The position numbers and the translations under genes are program-made. A stretch of 64,000 nt of DNA from NCBI RefSeq assembly GCF_000022365.1, contig NC_012804.1:1116001-1180000 (forward strand), in the 5' to 3' direction. Of the stretch, positions 8,421-16,711 are shown in pieces (position 1 is the stretch's first letter; every line of letters begins with the position of its first letter). Origin of the DNA: Thermococcus gammatolerans EJ3. GTDB lineage: Archaea > Methanobacteriota_B > Thermococci > Thermococcales > Thermococcaceae. Under the pieces are notes generated by a model that saw only the letters and a program-made list of their open reading frames with translations, ran no database searches and was not told where the DNA came from.

Positions 8421-8560
8421 GGTCTCACCCATTCACGCTCCCATTCCTTTCGAATCTTCCTAGGGTCAAAGTCCTCCGTAAATGCTCCAAACGCCGAGTT
8501 AAGGTCTCTCAGAAACTCTTCCATGTTTTCTTTCTTCGGGGCTTTCTTCTGAGTGTTCAT
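8417..8560 (-). CDS. 47-aa small protein inside the pxp operon
   Basis: A short frame fills the gap between pxpA and pxpB exactly. Its ATG (8560-8558) overlaps the pxpA stop as ATGA, and its stop (8419-8417) overlaps the pxpB start as ATGA. The peptide starts [10 protein letters not shown] and ends EREWVRP; it is charged, rich in Lys/Glu/Arg, with a probable amphipathic helix around residues 12-45 and no membrane segment. The two ATGA junctions are strong evidence that it is translated. Function is unknown; a coupling peptide or a small subunit of the 5-oxoprolinase complex is possible. Confidence 0.75.
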   Translation of the reverse strand: MNTQKKAPKKENMEEFLRDLNSAFGAFTEDFDPRKIRKEWEREWVRP

Positions 8561-9324
8561 CTCAGAAATTCCCCCATCGGCACTACCTTAACCCCCTCCC
8601 GCTCAAGGACCTCCCTGACCTGCCTCGCTATCTCAACGGCCTTCGGATTGTCGCCGTGGACGCAGATTGTATCTGCCCTGAGCTCAATCCACTCGCCGTT
8701 GATTGCTCTAACCCCGCCGTCCTTGACCATCGAGACCACGCGCTCCGCTATTTCTTCCTTATCATGGATAACCGCTCCGGGCTTCGAACGGGGGACGAGG
8801 GTTCCGTCCGGGTTGTATGCCCTGTCAGCGAAGACCTCGTGGGCCACCTTAATGCCCATCTCCTCCGCTATCTGGGCCGGTTTTGAGCCTGAGAGAGCCA
8901 CGAATATCAGGTTCCTGTCGAAATCGGCTATTCCCTCTATGACGGCCCTTGCGAGCTCTTCCTCTTTAACGAGGGCGTTGTAAAGTGCCCCGTGCGGTTT
9001 GACGTGCTGGAGTTCGAGGCCTTCAGCCCTCGTGAACGCGTAGAGCGCTCCAATCTGGTAGAGGACATAATTGCGAGCTTCCTCTGGCGTGAGCTTCATG
9101 TACCTCCTCCCGAAGCCCATCAAATCGGGATAACCTGGGTGCGCGCCGACGGCGACTCCTTTCTCCTTCGCGAGCCTGACGGTCTTTCTCATGACAATCG
9201 GGTCGCCGGCGTGCCAGCCGGTAGCGACGTTGGCGCTGGTTATGTACTTCATGACCTCCTCGTCGAGGCCCAACGTGTACCGCCCGAAGCTCTCCCCAAG
9301 GTCGGAGTTCAAATCAACCCTCAT
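8557..9324 (-). CDS. pxpA: 5-oxoprolinase subunit A (LamB/YcsF family)
   Basis: First gene of the pxp operon. The 255-residue product is a family-length LamB/YcsF protein: '[12 protein letters not shown]' at residue 3, '[13 protein letters not shown]' near 34, '[15 protein letters not shown]' near 61, 'VKPHGALYN' near 104 and '[17 protein letters not shown]' near 160. ATG 9324 with GGTGGGAGC upstream is the natural start; a longer open frame upstream is not family sequence. It ends in the ATGA junction that opens the 47-aa gene. Confidence 0.93.
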   Translation of the reverse strand: MRVDLNSDLGESFGRYTLGLDEEVMKYITSANVATGWHAGDPIVMRKTVRLAKEKGVAVGAHPGYPDLMGFGRRYMKLTPEEARNYVLYQIGALYAFTRAEGLELQHVKPHGALYNALVKEEELARAVIEGIADFDRNLIFVALSGSKPAQIAEEMGIKVAHEVFADRAYNPDGTLVPRSKPGAVIHDKEEIAERVVSMVKDGGVRAINGEWIELRADTICVHGDNPKAVEIARQVREVLEREGVKVVPMGEFLR

Positions 9325-9382
9325 GCTCCCACCGGTTTCATTTCGACGGAAATCTAAAAAAGCCTTTCCCGGAGCTTGAACC

Positions 9383-9886
9383 ATGCAGGTAATAGACACC
9401 GCCATCTTCATCCAGGGGATAGACGTCGAGGGCTTCACGACGCCGAAGGTCGTTGAAGAGGTCAAGGACCCGGAGTCGAGGCTCTTCCTGGAGAGCCTGA
9501 TAAGCGCGGGAAAGGTTAAGGTGCTCGTTCCATCAAAGGAGAGCGTTGAGGTGGTTATGGAAGCCGCAAGGAAAACGGGTGAGCTCAACGAGCTTAGCGA
9601 AGCTGATATTGAGGTTCTCGCCCTGGCTTATGAGCTCAAAGCTACCCTCCTCACTGACGACTACAACCTCCAGAACATTGCAAAAACCCTCGGGATTCCC
9701 TTCAAGACCCTCAAGCGCGGAATTAAGCGCGTGATACGCTGGAACTACGTCTGCATCGGCTGTGGAAAGCGGTTTTCTGAGATGCCCCCTGGAGGAGTCT
9801 GCCCCGACTGCGGGAGCCCTGTGAGGTTGATCCCAAAGAGAAGGCGGAGAAAAAAGCGGAGAAAGAAAGGACAAGATCAGGGATAG
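9383..9886 (+). CDS. nob1: Endonuclease Nob1 (PIN domain plus zinc ribbon)
   Basis: The PIN-domain nuclease that trims the 3' end of 16S rRNA during small-subunit maturation. The 167-residue product has the PIN acidic residues in '[10 protein letters not shown]' at residue 3, '[11 protein letters not shown]' near 73 and '[10 protein letters not shown]' near 90. A zinc ribbon follows (CxxC near 123 and CxxC near 139) and then a strongly basic tail. Start ATG 9383 follows GGAGC. The 3' end overlaps the convergent amidase gene by 10 bases. Confidence 0.93.
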   Translation: MQVIDTAIFIQGIDVEGFTTPKVVEEVKDPESRLFLESLISAGKVKVLVPSKESVEVVMEAARKTGELNELSEADIEVLALAYELKATLLTDDYNLQNIAKTLGIPFKTLKRGIKRVIRWNYVCIGCGKRFSEMPPGGVCPDCGSPVRLIPKRRRRKKRRKKGQDQG

Positions 9887-10848
9887 ATGTCCACGACTAT
9901 TCTGTCCGGGTTTGAGAGGACGAAGTCGCTGTATGGCAAATACGGGCTGTTGAGCTCGACAACGATAAAAACTGTGTTTCCGCTCTGGGTGGCGTATATC
10001 AGCGGGGCAGTGCCCGAGCCGGTGTATGTGTAGTACCATCCGTTGTAGCTCGCCCATCCAAGGTTCGCCAGCTGGGCGTTGTCCACCTGGATGACGAGGT
10101 GGTAGCCGTTGGAGTAATAGGTGTAGTAAACGTGGTAGCTGGCCTTCTCGCTAACGTCCAGAACGACCCTGAAGTAGCTTCCGTGGTCCGCGAACCTCAC
10201 ACCAGTTACCACTGGAACCGGGTCATGAACGGGAACTCCGAAGTACCTCTGGACGCCGTGGAGAATGGCGTAGGCATATTTCCACTGATAGGCCTCATCG
10301 CTTATTATGCTTGCATCATAGGAGTTCGTCACGAAGCCGGTCTCGATGAGTATGGCGGGCATCCTGGTGTATTTGATAACGTAGAAGCCAGCGCTCTTAA
10401 CGCCCCTGTTCCTGAGGGGGATGAGTTTTGATATCTCCTCGTCAACGTACGTCGCTAGGGTCTTTCCCCTGCTGGAGGTGTAGTAGTGGTAGACCTCGAA
10501 TCCGCTCGCCGAGCTCGGCCCGGCGTTGGCGTGTATACTGATGAAGATATCACAGTCGGCTGAGTTCGCTATCTGTACCCTTCCTGAGAGCGTGACGAAG
10601 TAGTCCCCGTTCCTTGTAAGGACTACCCTCGCACCGTCCCTTTCCAGGACTTGGGCAACTTTGAGAGCTATCGCCAGGTTCACGTCCTTCTCCACCACGT
10701 ATCCGACTGCACCAGGGTCTTTCCCACCGTGGCCGGCATCAACGCAGATGGTGTACCCGCTTAGATTTGAGGCGCTGGCCCCCGTTGTTGGTATCCACAG
10801 GAGGGCGCTAAGGAACAAAAATGCTACAAACAGTGCTCTAAATTTCAT
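9877..10848 (-). CDS. Secreted N-acetylmuramoyl-L-alanine amidase-like hydrolase (Amidase_3) with AMIN-like domain
   Basis: A signal peptide (about 1-27, ending near 'GASAS') precedes a zinc amidase domain at about 33-205. All the expected zinc/catalytic residues are visible: '[11 protein letters not shown]', the Glu of 'VEKDVNLAI', 'SIHANAG' and 'LIETGF'. The C-terminal ~110 residues form a strand-rich AMIN-like domain ending 'DRIVVDIYP'. In bacteria this family cleaves peptidoglycan, which Thermococcales do not make, so the substrate here is unknown. ATG 10848 was chosen for spacing from GAGGTG; ATG 10851 is also possible. Confidence 0.88.
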   Translation of the reverse strand: MKFRALFVAFLFLSALLWIPTTGASASNLSGYTICVDAGHGGKDPGAVGYVVEKDVNLAIALKVAQVLERDGARVVLTRNGDYFVTLSGRVQIANSADCDIFISIHANAGPSSASGFEVYHYYTSSRGKTLATYVDEEISKLIPLRNRGVKSAGFYVIKYTRMPAILIETGFVTNSYDASIISDEAYQWKYAYAILHGVQRYFGVPVHDPVPVVTGVRFADHGSYFRVVLDVSEKASYHVYYTYYSNGYHLVIQVDNAQLANLGWASYNGWYYTYTGSGTAPLIYATQSGNTVFIVVELNSPYLPYSDFVLSNPDRIVVDIYP

Positions 10849-10895
10849 CATCCCCACCTCTATGCCATTGGTGAACTGTTATCCAAAAAAAGTCT

Positions 10896-10904
10896 ATTAT
10901 AAAG
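10896..10904 (-). promoter_or_regulatory. TATA box for the secreted amidase
   Basis: CTTTATAAT on the minus strand lies about 50 bases upstream of the amidase start, predicting a leader of about 25-30 nt. Confidence 0.5.
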
Positions 10905-10985
10905 CTTGTGCGGATTATCCTGTGCAGTTAGGGCCTGAATAGGTTTGTACATGGTCTGAATGCGGTAGTTTCAAAGAAAAAGGAG

Positions 10986-11519
10986 TCAGAGCCTCAGGTA
11001 GGGAATCACCTCGTCGTAAACCTCGCTCCAGTCCACGACGCCGACCCTCTTTTTAACACCTTTCTCAATCAGCTCTAAAATCTCATTCACAACCTCTTCC
11101 GGCGTCTTTCCTGTCGTGTCGACCTCTATGACGTTCTCGTTCTCCTCAAGCGCTTCCACGAGGATTACATCGACAAGCTCGGCCTCGACGTTTTCTCCAA
11201 CTTTCTCCCTCGAATAGCCCCTCTCGGTTAACCTCTCGCCGATTAGTCTCGGGTGCGCCCTAAGTACAACCACGAGGTCTGCGTTGAGGAAATGACTAAG
11301 ATGCCCGTCAACGACGACGTTCTTCCCCTTGAAGTCTCGCTCGAAGTTGTAAGTTAACTCATCAACCTCGACTTCGAGCTCGTCCCCCTTCATCTCGCCG
11401 ATGCCCTTCTCTATCGCATAGTCCCTTAAGCTAACGTACTCGTAGCCGAGCTTTTCCGCCAAAAGCTTTGAAACCGTCGTCTTCCCCACCCCGGGTGTCC
11501 CGGTTACCGCGATTATCAT
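10986..11519 (-). CDS. Adenylate kinase family protein, Fap7/AK6 type
   Basis: A 177-residue P-loop NTPase with '[16 protein letters not shown]' at residue 5, a mid-region '[11 protein letters not shown]' (Walker B-like) and '[17 protein letters not shown]', typical of the Fap7/AK6 branch. These proteins have adenylate kinase/ATPase activity and assist small ribosomal subunit maturation, which fits its location one gene from nob1. Start ATG 11519 is the only sensible choice because the P-loop follows at once. Confidence 0.9.
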   Translation of the reverse strand: MIIAVTGTPGVGKTTVSKLLAEKLGYEYVSLRDYAIEKGIGEMKGDELEVEVDELTYNFERDFKGKNVVVDGHLSHFLNADLVVVLRAHPRLIGERLTERGYSREKVGENVEAELVDVILVEALEENENVIEVDTTGKTPEEVVNEILELIEKGVKKRVGVVDWSEVYDEVIPYLRL

Positions 11520-11547
11520 GCCACCACCGTACTTGGTTCACCCTAAG

Positions 11548-11557
11548 CTTTTAAAAA
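11548..11557 (+). promoter_or_regulatory. TATA box predicting a leaderless transcript for the radical SAM gene
   Basis: CTTTTAAAAA is centred about 24 bases upstream of ATG 11577, with no ribosome site between, so transcription should begin at or next to the start codon. Confidence 0.45.
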
Positions 11558-11576
11558 CCCAGCCCGAGTTTCGAGC

Positions 11577-12656
11577 ATGTACGAGTTCACCGAGGACTTC
11601 AAGCTCAGGCGAATCACAAAGTACGAGCTGGACGGCGTCGATGAGCGGGACGATTTGGTGGTTATCCCTCCGTCGAGCAAAGCGGGCCCGTGCGGGAGCT
11701 ACTGCCTCTTCTGCTACCTCCGCCAGAATCCGCCCGAGATGATTTACAAGGTTTCCTTCCACGACACCCTGAACGACCCGGAGCTCGAGAGGAGGATTGC
11801 CTACGTGAGCGAGCACTATCCCGAGCTGTGGATTCGGGTTACCGACACGGCTGGAAACGTCGGGCTGGACAAGAAAAGGATTGAGAGCCTCTGGAAAGCG
11901 GGCCTCGACGAGATGCAGATTTCCGTCCACACGACGAAGAAGGAGAGGCGAATCGCCCTCATGAGGAGCCCGCTCGCGGGGAGGCTGATAGACCTCCTCC
12001 CACTCGTCGCCGAGACATTCAGGGTCATAGCGGACATAATCCTGACGCCCGGCTACAACGTCGATGACATCGGCGAGATAATAGAAGATTTGGCCTCGAT
12101 GGGTGTTGCCGAGGTCAGGCTCTTTCCCGTCGGCGTGACGCGATACAACAGGGACGTTAGACCTCTAACGAGGGACGAGCTAATCTTCGTTAAGGAGACG
12201 GCCCTCGACGTCGGGCGGGAGACGGGAATAAGGGTCGTGATTCCGCCTATCTTCAAGGCTTTGCTTGGGGAGTTCAGGCTTGACATCGGGCCCTTTGAAA
12301 TCGAGCCAGAGATGCCGACGTACATACTGACGGGCGAGCTGGCCTATCCAGAACTCAGAAGAATCTTCCCAAGGATTCCCGTCGTGGCGGTTAAAAACGA
12401 GTTCTTCGGCGGGAACATAGGGACGGCGGGCCTGCTCACGGGCAGGGACGTTCTCAGAACCGTTGAAAAGCTTCCAGAGGTCGACCTTGGCCTTATCCTG
12501 CTTCCCGAGCTGATGTTCTACGGCGACAGAACACTGGACGGCTTCACGCGAGAGGAGCTCGTTTCGAGAATCCTCGTGGAGAAGGGCTACATCGTCGAGA
12601 GCGCCCTTGAGCCGGTTGAAATACCGCGCGTTCTTGAGAAGGTTGGGGCAGTTTAA
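11577..12656 (+). CDS. Radical SAM protein with DUF512 C-terminal domain
   Basis: A 359-residue radical SAM enzyme of the COG1625 type. The [4Fe-4S] cluster motif is CxxxCxxC in '[13 protein letters not shown]' near residue 40. The barrel continues through '[16 protein letters not shown]' and '[13 protein letters not shown]', and the C-terminal half ('[21 protein letters not shown]') matches DUF512. The reaction is not known. It stands alone, divergent from the Fap7-like kinase gene, and its TATA position predicts a leaderless mRNA. Confidence 0.88.
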   Translation: MYEFTEDFKLRRITKYELDGVDERDDLVVIPPSSKAGPCGSYCLFCYLRQNPPEMIYKVSFHDTLNDPELERRIAYVSEHYPELWIRVTDTAGNVGLDKKRIESLWKAGLDEMQISVHTTKKERRIALMRSPLAGRLIDLLPLVAETFRVIADIILTPGYNVDDIGEIIEDLASMGVAEVRLFPVGVTRYNRDVRPLTRDELIFVKETALDVGRETGIRVVIPPIFKALLGEFRLDIGPFEIEPEMPTYILTGELAYPELRRIFPRIPVVAVKNEFFGGNIGTAGLLTGRDVLRTVEKLPEVDLGLILLPELMFYGDRTLDGFTREELVSRILVEKGYIVESALEPVEIPRVLEKVGAV

Positions 12657-12737
12657 CGCCCCGGACCGGCTCGGCGCTCATAGGGTATATCATCGCCTTC
12701 GCTCATCCCGTCTTGGATTCCTCACGGCCGGCCCGGG

Positions 12738-12797
12738 ACGGCGTCAGGGCCAGTCCTCGTCATCAACATCAGTGCAATTCGCTGTCATCATCCGCGC
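12738..12797 (-). ncRNA. C/D box guide sRNA
   Basis: On the minus strand the order is C box ATGATGA (12791-12785), a 12-nt guide, D' box CTGA (12772-12769), a short spacer, C' box TTGATGA (12766-12760), a second 12-nt guide, and D box CTGA (12747-12744). Both guides are exactly 12 nt, the archaeal norm. A TATA box at 12818-12826 predicts transcription starting just upstream of the C box. The guides (CAGCGAATTGCA and CGAGGACTGGCC) should direct 2'-O-methylation five bases upstream of D' and D in rRNA or tRNA; I could not assign the targets. Confidence 0.85.
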
Positions 12798-12798
12798 T

Positions 12799-13197
12799 TC
12801 AACCTTGAAGGTAGTAGGATATAAGCTTTCTCAGCTCGATGTTCCTGTTCAGGGGGAGCCTCAAGAAGCGTCTCAGCTGGTTGTTCTCAGCTATCAGGCC
12901 AGAGAGCTCGATTGCAAGGATTTTGTTGTCCTCGCTCAGTCCGTAGGCCTTGTATCGGAGCGGGGCGTATTCCTTTTCAAGCTTCCAGACCCTTTTTTCA
13001 AGCTCTTCTGCCTTTCTCTCGAGCTCTTCAAGCTCTCCCTTTGACTCCCCGAACTCCCCTATAAGGGCGATTTCAGCGACCCTCTCAGGGGGGACTCTGT
13101 ATCGCTCCGCGAGTCTCTCAATCTCGGCCCATAGAGCCTCGTCAATTTCGATCTCAATCTTCCCAAAGCCTCTATCGGGTTTGATTGTGAGCTTCAT
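12799..13197 (-). CDS. Conserved coiled-coil protein A next to AlkA (132 aa)
   Basis: No family recognised. The N-terminal ~50 residues ('KIEIEIDEALWAEIERLAER...VAEIALIGEF') look like a strand followed by helix-helix, similar to small DNA-binding or dimerisation modules. Residues ~52-110 are a coiled coil ('LEELERKAEELEKRVWKLEK'). Its ATG 13197 forms an ATGA overlap with the stop of the next coiled-coil gene, so it is the last gene of the operon PP-loop ATPase - AlkA - coiled-coil B - coiled-coil A. Confidence 0.65.
   Translation of the reverse strand: MKLTIKPDRGFGKIEIEIDEALWAEIERLAERYRVPPERVAEIALIGEFGESKGELEELERKAEELEKRVWKLEKEYAPLRYKAYGLSEDNKILAIELSGLIAENNQLRRFLRLPLNRNIELRKLISYYLQG
12818..12826 (-). 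promoter_or_regulatory. TATA box for the C/D box sRNA
   Basis: CTTATATCC with a preceding GAGAAAG BRE-like element lies within the last codons of the coiled-coil gene, about 25 bases upstream of the predicted RNA 5' end near 12797. Confidence 0.55.
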
Positions 13198-13544
13198 CTT
13201 CGTTCACGCTCTGTGAACGAGTCGTTCACTATTCCTGAACTTCTCTTCTCATCAAGCCTTTTCCTGAGCTCCTCGTTCTCCTTTCTCAGCTTATCGCGCT
13301 CCGCCATCATCAGCTCCTTGTCTCTCAGGGCCTTCTTGTAGAACTCCCTCAGCTCGTTGAGCTGACCCTCCATTTCCCGGAGCTTCTCCTCGAGCTTTCC
13401 AATTTTCTCCCGAAGGAACTCCTCCCTCTCGGCCCTGAGGGTTTCCTCGACTTTGGGCAGGTTCCTCTCGATTAGGGCCCTAATGTCTTTTCCCTTCAGG
13501 GATTTGAACTTCTCGCGGGGAAGGACAATCACAACATCGCTCAT
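13194..13544 (-). CDS. Conserved coiled-coil protein B next to AlkA (116 aa)
   Basis: A 116-residue protein with a short N-terminal strand ('DVVIVLPREKFKSLKGKDI') followed by an almost continuous coiled coil from about residue 30 to 105, rich in Glu, Lys, Arg and Leu. ATG 13544 has a GGAGGAAGAG ribosome site and makes an ATGA overlap with the alkA stop. Both junctions of this gene are ATGA, so it is probably translated in step with its neighbours. Function unknown; pairing with protein A as a complex is inference. Confidence 0.65.
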   Translation of the reverse strand: MSDVVIVLPREKFKSLKGKDIRALIERNLPKVEETLRAEREEFLREKIGKLEEKLREMEGQLNELREFYKKALRDKELMMAERDKLRKENEELRKRLDEKRSSGIVNDSFTERERR

Positions 13545-14377
13545 CTCTTCCTCCTCTCCATCTCGGTCTTCCTGTCGTAGCAGGTGATGTAAAACGCCAG
13601 CAAACCCTTCCACTTCCCATAGGGCTCGATGATTTCCCTAACGTCCCTTTCTCTAACTTCTTTCGGCTTTTTATCAAAAATCTTCGCTATCCCCCTTCTC
13701 AGGCCCAGGTCTCCCGCTGGATAGACGTTTTTCCTCAGGCCATAGGCCAAAAACAGCTCCGCCGTCCACTTCCCTATCCCGCGGAACTTCGTGAGGTATT
13801 TGATGGCCTCATCAATGTCCCAGTCCCAGAGTTCGAGGTTCAGCTCGCCCTTCAGGTAGGATTCCGTGAGGGATTTTATGTAGCCCGCCCTGTAGCCGAG
13901 TCTGGCCTTTTTAAGTTCTTCCAGGCCTAGGGAGGCAATCTTCCCGGCGGTGGGAAAGGCGTAGAGCTCGCCAACGGGTTCTCCGGCGAGTTTGACGAGA
14001 TTTGCTATTGTCCGCTGGGCGAAGTCGAAGTTCACCTGCTGCTGGGCTATCACCTCGACGAGGGCCTGGTAGGGGCTCGGCGATGCGGGCATCGTTAGGC
14101 CGTAGAACTCCTCGATGAGGAACGAGAAGGGTGAGTCGCTTATCTCGGCGTAGAAGGAGTCCAAATCCGTGTCAAGGCCGAGAACGAAGGTTACCTTTTC
14201 CTTCGCTTCCTTCCTCTCCTTCCTTCCCCAGTCCTCGGGAAAGTGGAAGTCCCCGTCGTAGGCGACCACTCTGGCCTTCCCGCCGCCAAGCCTCAGTGCC
14301 TGATAAAAGGTGCCGTCCCTGAAGGCCCAGGTGCCGTTGCGTATCATTTCCTTCGCCGTTTTTTCAAGGTCTATCAA
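13541..14377 (-). CDS. alkA: DNA-3-methyladenine glycosylase, AlkA/HhH-GPD family
   Basis: Base-excision repair glycosylase that removes alkylated bases. The 278-residue product has an N-terminal AlkA-like domain, then the HhH-GPD core with 'KFRGIGKWTAELFLAYGL' (helix-hairpin-helix) near residue 200 and 'YPAGDLGLRRGI', which supplies the catalytic Asp. The Gln-rich 'ALVEVIAQQQVNFDFA' segment near 110 is a family hallmark. Its start overlaps the upstream PP-loop gene by 14 bases, and downstream it is coupled to two coiled-coil genes. Confidence 0.9.
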   Translation of the reverse strand: MIDLEKTAKEMIRNGTWAFRDGTFYQALRLGGGKARVVAYDGDFHFPEDWGRKERKEAKEKVTFVLGLDTDLDSFYAEISDSPFSFLIEEFYGLTMPASPSPYQALVEVIAQQQVNFDFAQRTIANLVKLAGEPVGELYAFPTAGKIASLGLEELKKARLGYRAGYIKSLTESYLKGELNLELWDWDIDEAIKYLTKFRGIGKWTAELFLAYGLRKNVYPAGDLGLRRGIAKIFDKKPKEVRERDVREIIEPYGKWKGLLAFYITCYDRKTEMERRKR

Positions 14378-14975
14378 CGTCCTCCCTCCACCCCAAAACC
14401 CTCGACTGGTAGTGACTCTTCGGGAAAATTTCGAGTGGGTCGATACCCCTCTCTCTGAGGAGGTGCCTCAGCTCGACCTCGTAGTCCGCCTTTTGTAGCT
14501 CCTCGCTCTCCCGGATTTCCACGACGAAGAGCCTTCCCGTAAGTTCCCGTATCGTCTTGTAGCCTAGGCCGAGGAGGGGCCTTATGTAGGCAACGCCAAA
14601 CCTGTCCTCCAGCGACCTCGCTTTAGGCAAATCGAGGAGCGGAACCCTGTCGTCCCTCCGGGTTCCATCGCTCACCCTTTCCACTTCGGGAAGGGACGCT
14701 AAGGCCTCCAAAGCCCTCTCGTGGATGAACTGTATCGCGTTGTTCGGGTGGCCGTCGCTTATGGCAATCTCCCCGGCTTTTTCGAGGATTTCACGGGGAA
14801 GCTCCAGAACTCGATGGGGAAAGCCGAGCCTTTCAGCGGTCTCCCTCGCGTACCTCCAGTTGTCGAGCAGGCCGAAGGTGACCGTTACGAGCTCGACCTC
14901 GTAGCCGAGCTGGCTTAGAATCCACGCGGCCAGGCTTGAGTCCTTTCCGCCGGAGTAGAGGTGGTGGACTTTCAT
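14364..14975 (-). CDS. PP-loop ATP pyrophosphatase-family protein (203 aa)
   Basis: The N-terminus carries the ATP-pyrophosphatase loop 'YSGGKDSSLAAW' (residues 6-17), as in asparagine synthetase-like, TtuA/TtcA and diphthamide ammonium ligase relatives. 'SDGTRRDDRVP' near 105 resembles the second nucleotide contact. There are no paired CxxC zinc motifs, so it is not a typical tRNA thiolase. The substrate is unknown. ATG 14975 is preceded by GGTGAT with four bases between, a spacing used repeatedly in this window. Confidence 0.8.
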   Translation of the reverse strand: MKVHHLYSGGKDSSLAAWILSQLGYEVELVTVTFGLLDNWRYARETAERLGFPHRVLELPREILEKAGEIAISDGHPNNAIQFIHERALEALASLPEVERVSDGTRRDDRVPLLDLPKARSLEDRFGVAYIRPLLGLGYKTIRELTGRLFVVEIRESEELQKADYEVELRHLLRERGIDPLEIFPKSHYQSRVLGWREDVDRP

Positions 14976-15084
14976 AGCTATCACCGGCTTTCGATGGGTG
15001 GGGCTTTATTAAGCTGATCCAAGATAGCTTTAAAAGGCCAACCTTTTTAAGGCCATTCCCAGCGAGAGGTTAGTGGTGAGAGAG

Positions 15085-15495
15085 ATGGAGAAACGCTTAC
15101 CCGGTAAGGTGAGAAGGTCGCTCCGCGCGAGATACTACGACATCGAACCGCGAGCGTGGATTGGTAAGAAGGGTCTCGCCGAGAGCGTGATTGAGGAGAT
15201 AAACACCCAGCTTGAGAAGGACGGTGTCCTTAAGGTTGAGATAAGGAAGGGAGCGCTCATCTCGACCGGAATGGACAGGAAGGCCATAGCGGAGAAGGTA
15301 GCCGAGCTCACCGACAGCGAGCTGATAGACGTCAGGGGCAAAAGGTTTATATTGTTCAAACCGAGGGAAGGCTGGGAAAGGTATTTAAGGCGCCTTGAAA
15401 GAAAGGCGTCGGCCGAGAGGCGGGAGAAGCCCGTCCGTAAAGTCAGGCTCGACATCGCTAACTTCAGGAAGAAGTTTAGAAAGGGGAGGGATTGA
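15085..15495 (+). CDS. YhbY/CRM-domain RNA-binding protein
   Basis: A basic 136-residue protein with a CRM (YhbY-like) domain: 'KAIAEKVAELTDSELIDVRGKRFILFKP' contains the helix, the GxxG-like turn and strands. The N-terminus ('LPGKVRRSLRARYYDIEPRAWIGKKGL') and the tail are strongly basic. CRM proteins associate with pre-ribosomal particles, which fits the gene for ribosomal protein S19e starting 3 bases downstream. ATG 15085 is chosen because GGTGA lies at good spacing upstream. Confidence 0.82.
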   Translation: MEKRLPGKVRRSLRARYYDIEPRAWIGKKGLAESVIEEINTQLEKDGVLKVEIRKGALISTGMDRKAIAEKVAELTDSELIDVRGKRFILFKPREGWERYLRRLERKASAERREKPVRKVRLDIANFRKKFRKGRD

Positions 15496-15498
15496 AAG

Positions 15499-15951
15499 AT
15501 GGCGACTGTCTATGACGTTCCCGGTGACCTGCTCGTCGAGAGGGTCGCCCAGAAGCTCAAGGAGATTGAGGAGATAAAGCCCCCGGAGTGGGCGCCCTTC
15601 GTCAAGACCGGAAGGCACAAGGAGAGGCTTCCCGAGCAGGAGGACTGGTGGTACTACAGGGTTGCCAGCATACTCAGAAAGGTCTACATCGACGGCCCGG
15701 TTGGAATTGAGAGGCTCAGGACCTGGTATGGAGGCAGGAAGAACCGCGGACACGCCCCGGAGCACTTCTACAAGGCTGGCGGAAGCATCATAAGGAAGGC
15801 CCTCCAGCAGCTTGAGGCGGCTGGCTTCGTCCAGAAGGTTCCGGGAGAGGGAAGGGTCATAACCCCGAAGGGCCAGAGCTTCCTCGACAAGATCGCCACC
15901 GAGCTCAAGAAGGAGCTTGAGGAGCAGATTCCGGAGCTCAAGAAGTACTGA
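15499..15951 (+). CDS. rps19e: Small ribosomal subunit protein S19e
   Basis: The 150-residue product is a full-length S19e: '[20 protein letters not shown]' at the N-terminus, '[20 protein letters not shown]' near 50, '[19 protein letters not shown]' near 76 and a winged-helix C-terminal half. S19e is needed for small-subunit head maturation. It begins 3 bases after the YhbY gene and is followed by pdcd5 with its own ribosome site. Confidence 0.96.
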   Translation: MATVYDVPGDLLVERVAQKLKEIEEIKPPEWAPFVKTGRHKERLPEQEDWWYYRVASILRKVYIDGPVGIERLRTWYGGRKNRGHAPEHFYKAGGSIIRKALQQLEAAGFVQKVPGEGRVITPKGQSFLDKIATELKKELEEQIPELKKY

Positions 15952-16023
15952 GCTCCCCTTTTCTCACATCCACCCAATACCTTTTTAACTTCCACTTCTG
16001 AGCCTGAAACGGAGGTGAGGAGC

Positions 16024-16362
16024 ATGGCGGAGGACATAGAGGAGATCAGGAAGCGCAAGCTCATGGAACTTCAGAAGAGGTACCTCGAACAGCAGAAGGC
16101 CCAGGAGGAGGCAATAAAGCGGGAGATGGAGCTCCAGGCCCAGATTGACGCCATAATGAGAAAAATCCTGACCCCCGACGCGAGGGAGAGGCTCGGGCGC
16201 GTTAAGCTCGTCAAGCCCGAGCTCGCGAGGCAGGTTGAGCTCGTCCTCGTTCAGCTTTACCAGGCAGGCCAGATAAGGGAACCCATAGACGATGCCAAGT
16301 TGAAGAAGATACTGGCTCAGATCGACGCGAGGACGAGAAGGGAGTTCAGGATTAAGTGGTAG
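16024..16362 (+). CDS. PDCD5/TFAR19 family DNA-binding protein
   Basis: The 112-residue product is a typical archaeal PDCD5-like protein: a charged N-terminal helix (about 1-45), 'LTPDARERLGRVKLVKPELA' and a C-terminal three-helix core ending 'ILAQIDARTRREFRIKW'. Archaeal members are small DNA-binding proteins usually encoded beside S19e, as here. ATG 16024 has GGAGGTGAGG upstream; an ATG three codons earlier overlaps that site. Confidence 0.93.
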   Translation: MAEDIEEIRKRKLMELQKRYLEQQKAQEEAIKREMELQAQIDAIMRKILTPDARERLGRVKLVKPELARQVELVLVQLYQAGQIREPIDDAKLKKILAQIDARTRREFRIKW

Positions 16363-16376
16363 CGGACGGTGAAGAG

Positions 16377-16658
16377 ATGGAGATCAAGAGGATAATTGAG
16401 ATCCTCGACGAGAAGGGTGAGGTAAGCCTCGAGACATGGAAGGCGATCTCAGTTAAGAACAACCGGGACGGGACCGTTGACATACTTTACCGTAACCTCC
16501 ACCTTGGCAGTGACGATGATCCCGTGTTCCTGTGGATATACGCAAACGTCGTCAACGATGGGGACGAGGACGTCAGGGTTCTTGAGAGAATAACCTTCAA
16601 GAGGGAAGACCTCGCATGGATACTCCGCTACGTTCCTGCCAAGAAGGGCGGGAAGTAA
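16377..16658 (+). CDS. Conserved hypothetical protein (93 aa)
   Basis: A soluble acidic 93-residue protein with no family I can name; a helix ('MEIKRIIEILDEKGEVSLETW') is followed by alternating strands ('GTVDILYRNLHLGSDDDPVFLWIYANVV'). It follows pdcd5 by 14 bases with GGTGAAGAG ahead of ATG 16377, so it is part of the YhbY-S19e-PDCD5 transcript. Its last codons abut the TFB promoter. Confidence 0.7.
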   Translation: MEIKRIIEILDEKGEVSLETWKAISVKNNRDGTVDILYRNLHLGSDDDPVFLWIYANVVNDGDEDVRVLERITFKREDLAWILRYVPAKKGGK

Positions 16659-16666
16659 GTGGGAAC

Positions 16667-16675
16667 ATTTATAAG
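16667..16675 (+). promoter_or_regulatory. TATA box for tfb
   Basis: CATTTATAAG follows immediately after the stop of the 93-aa gene and lies about 40 bases upstream of GTG 16712. The predicted leader is about 15 nt and contains the GGGGGTG ribosome site. Confidence 0.55.
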
Positions 16676-16711
16676 AGGCACTCGTATAGGGCCCGCCGTG
16701 GGGGTGTTTGG

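Noticed and set aside
13199-13235. Repeated GTTCAC/GTGAAC motif as an operator
   Set aside because: It lies wholly inside coding sequence near a gene junction, far from any promoter element.
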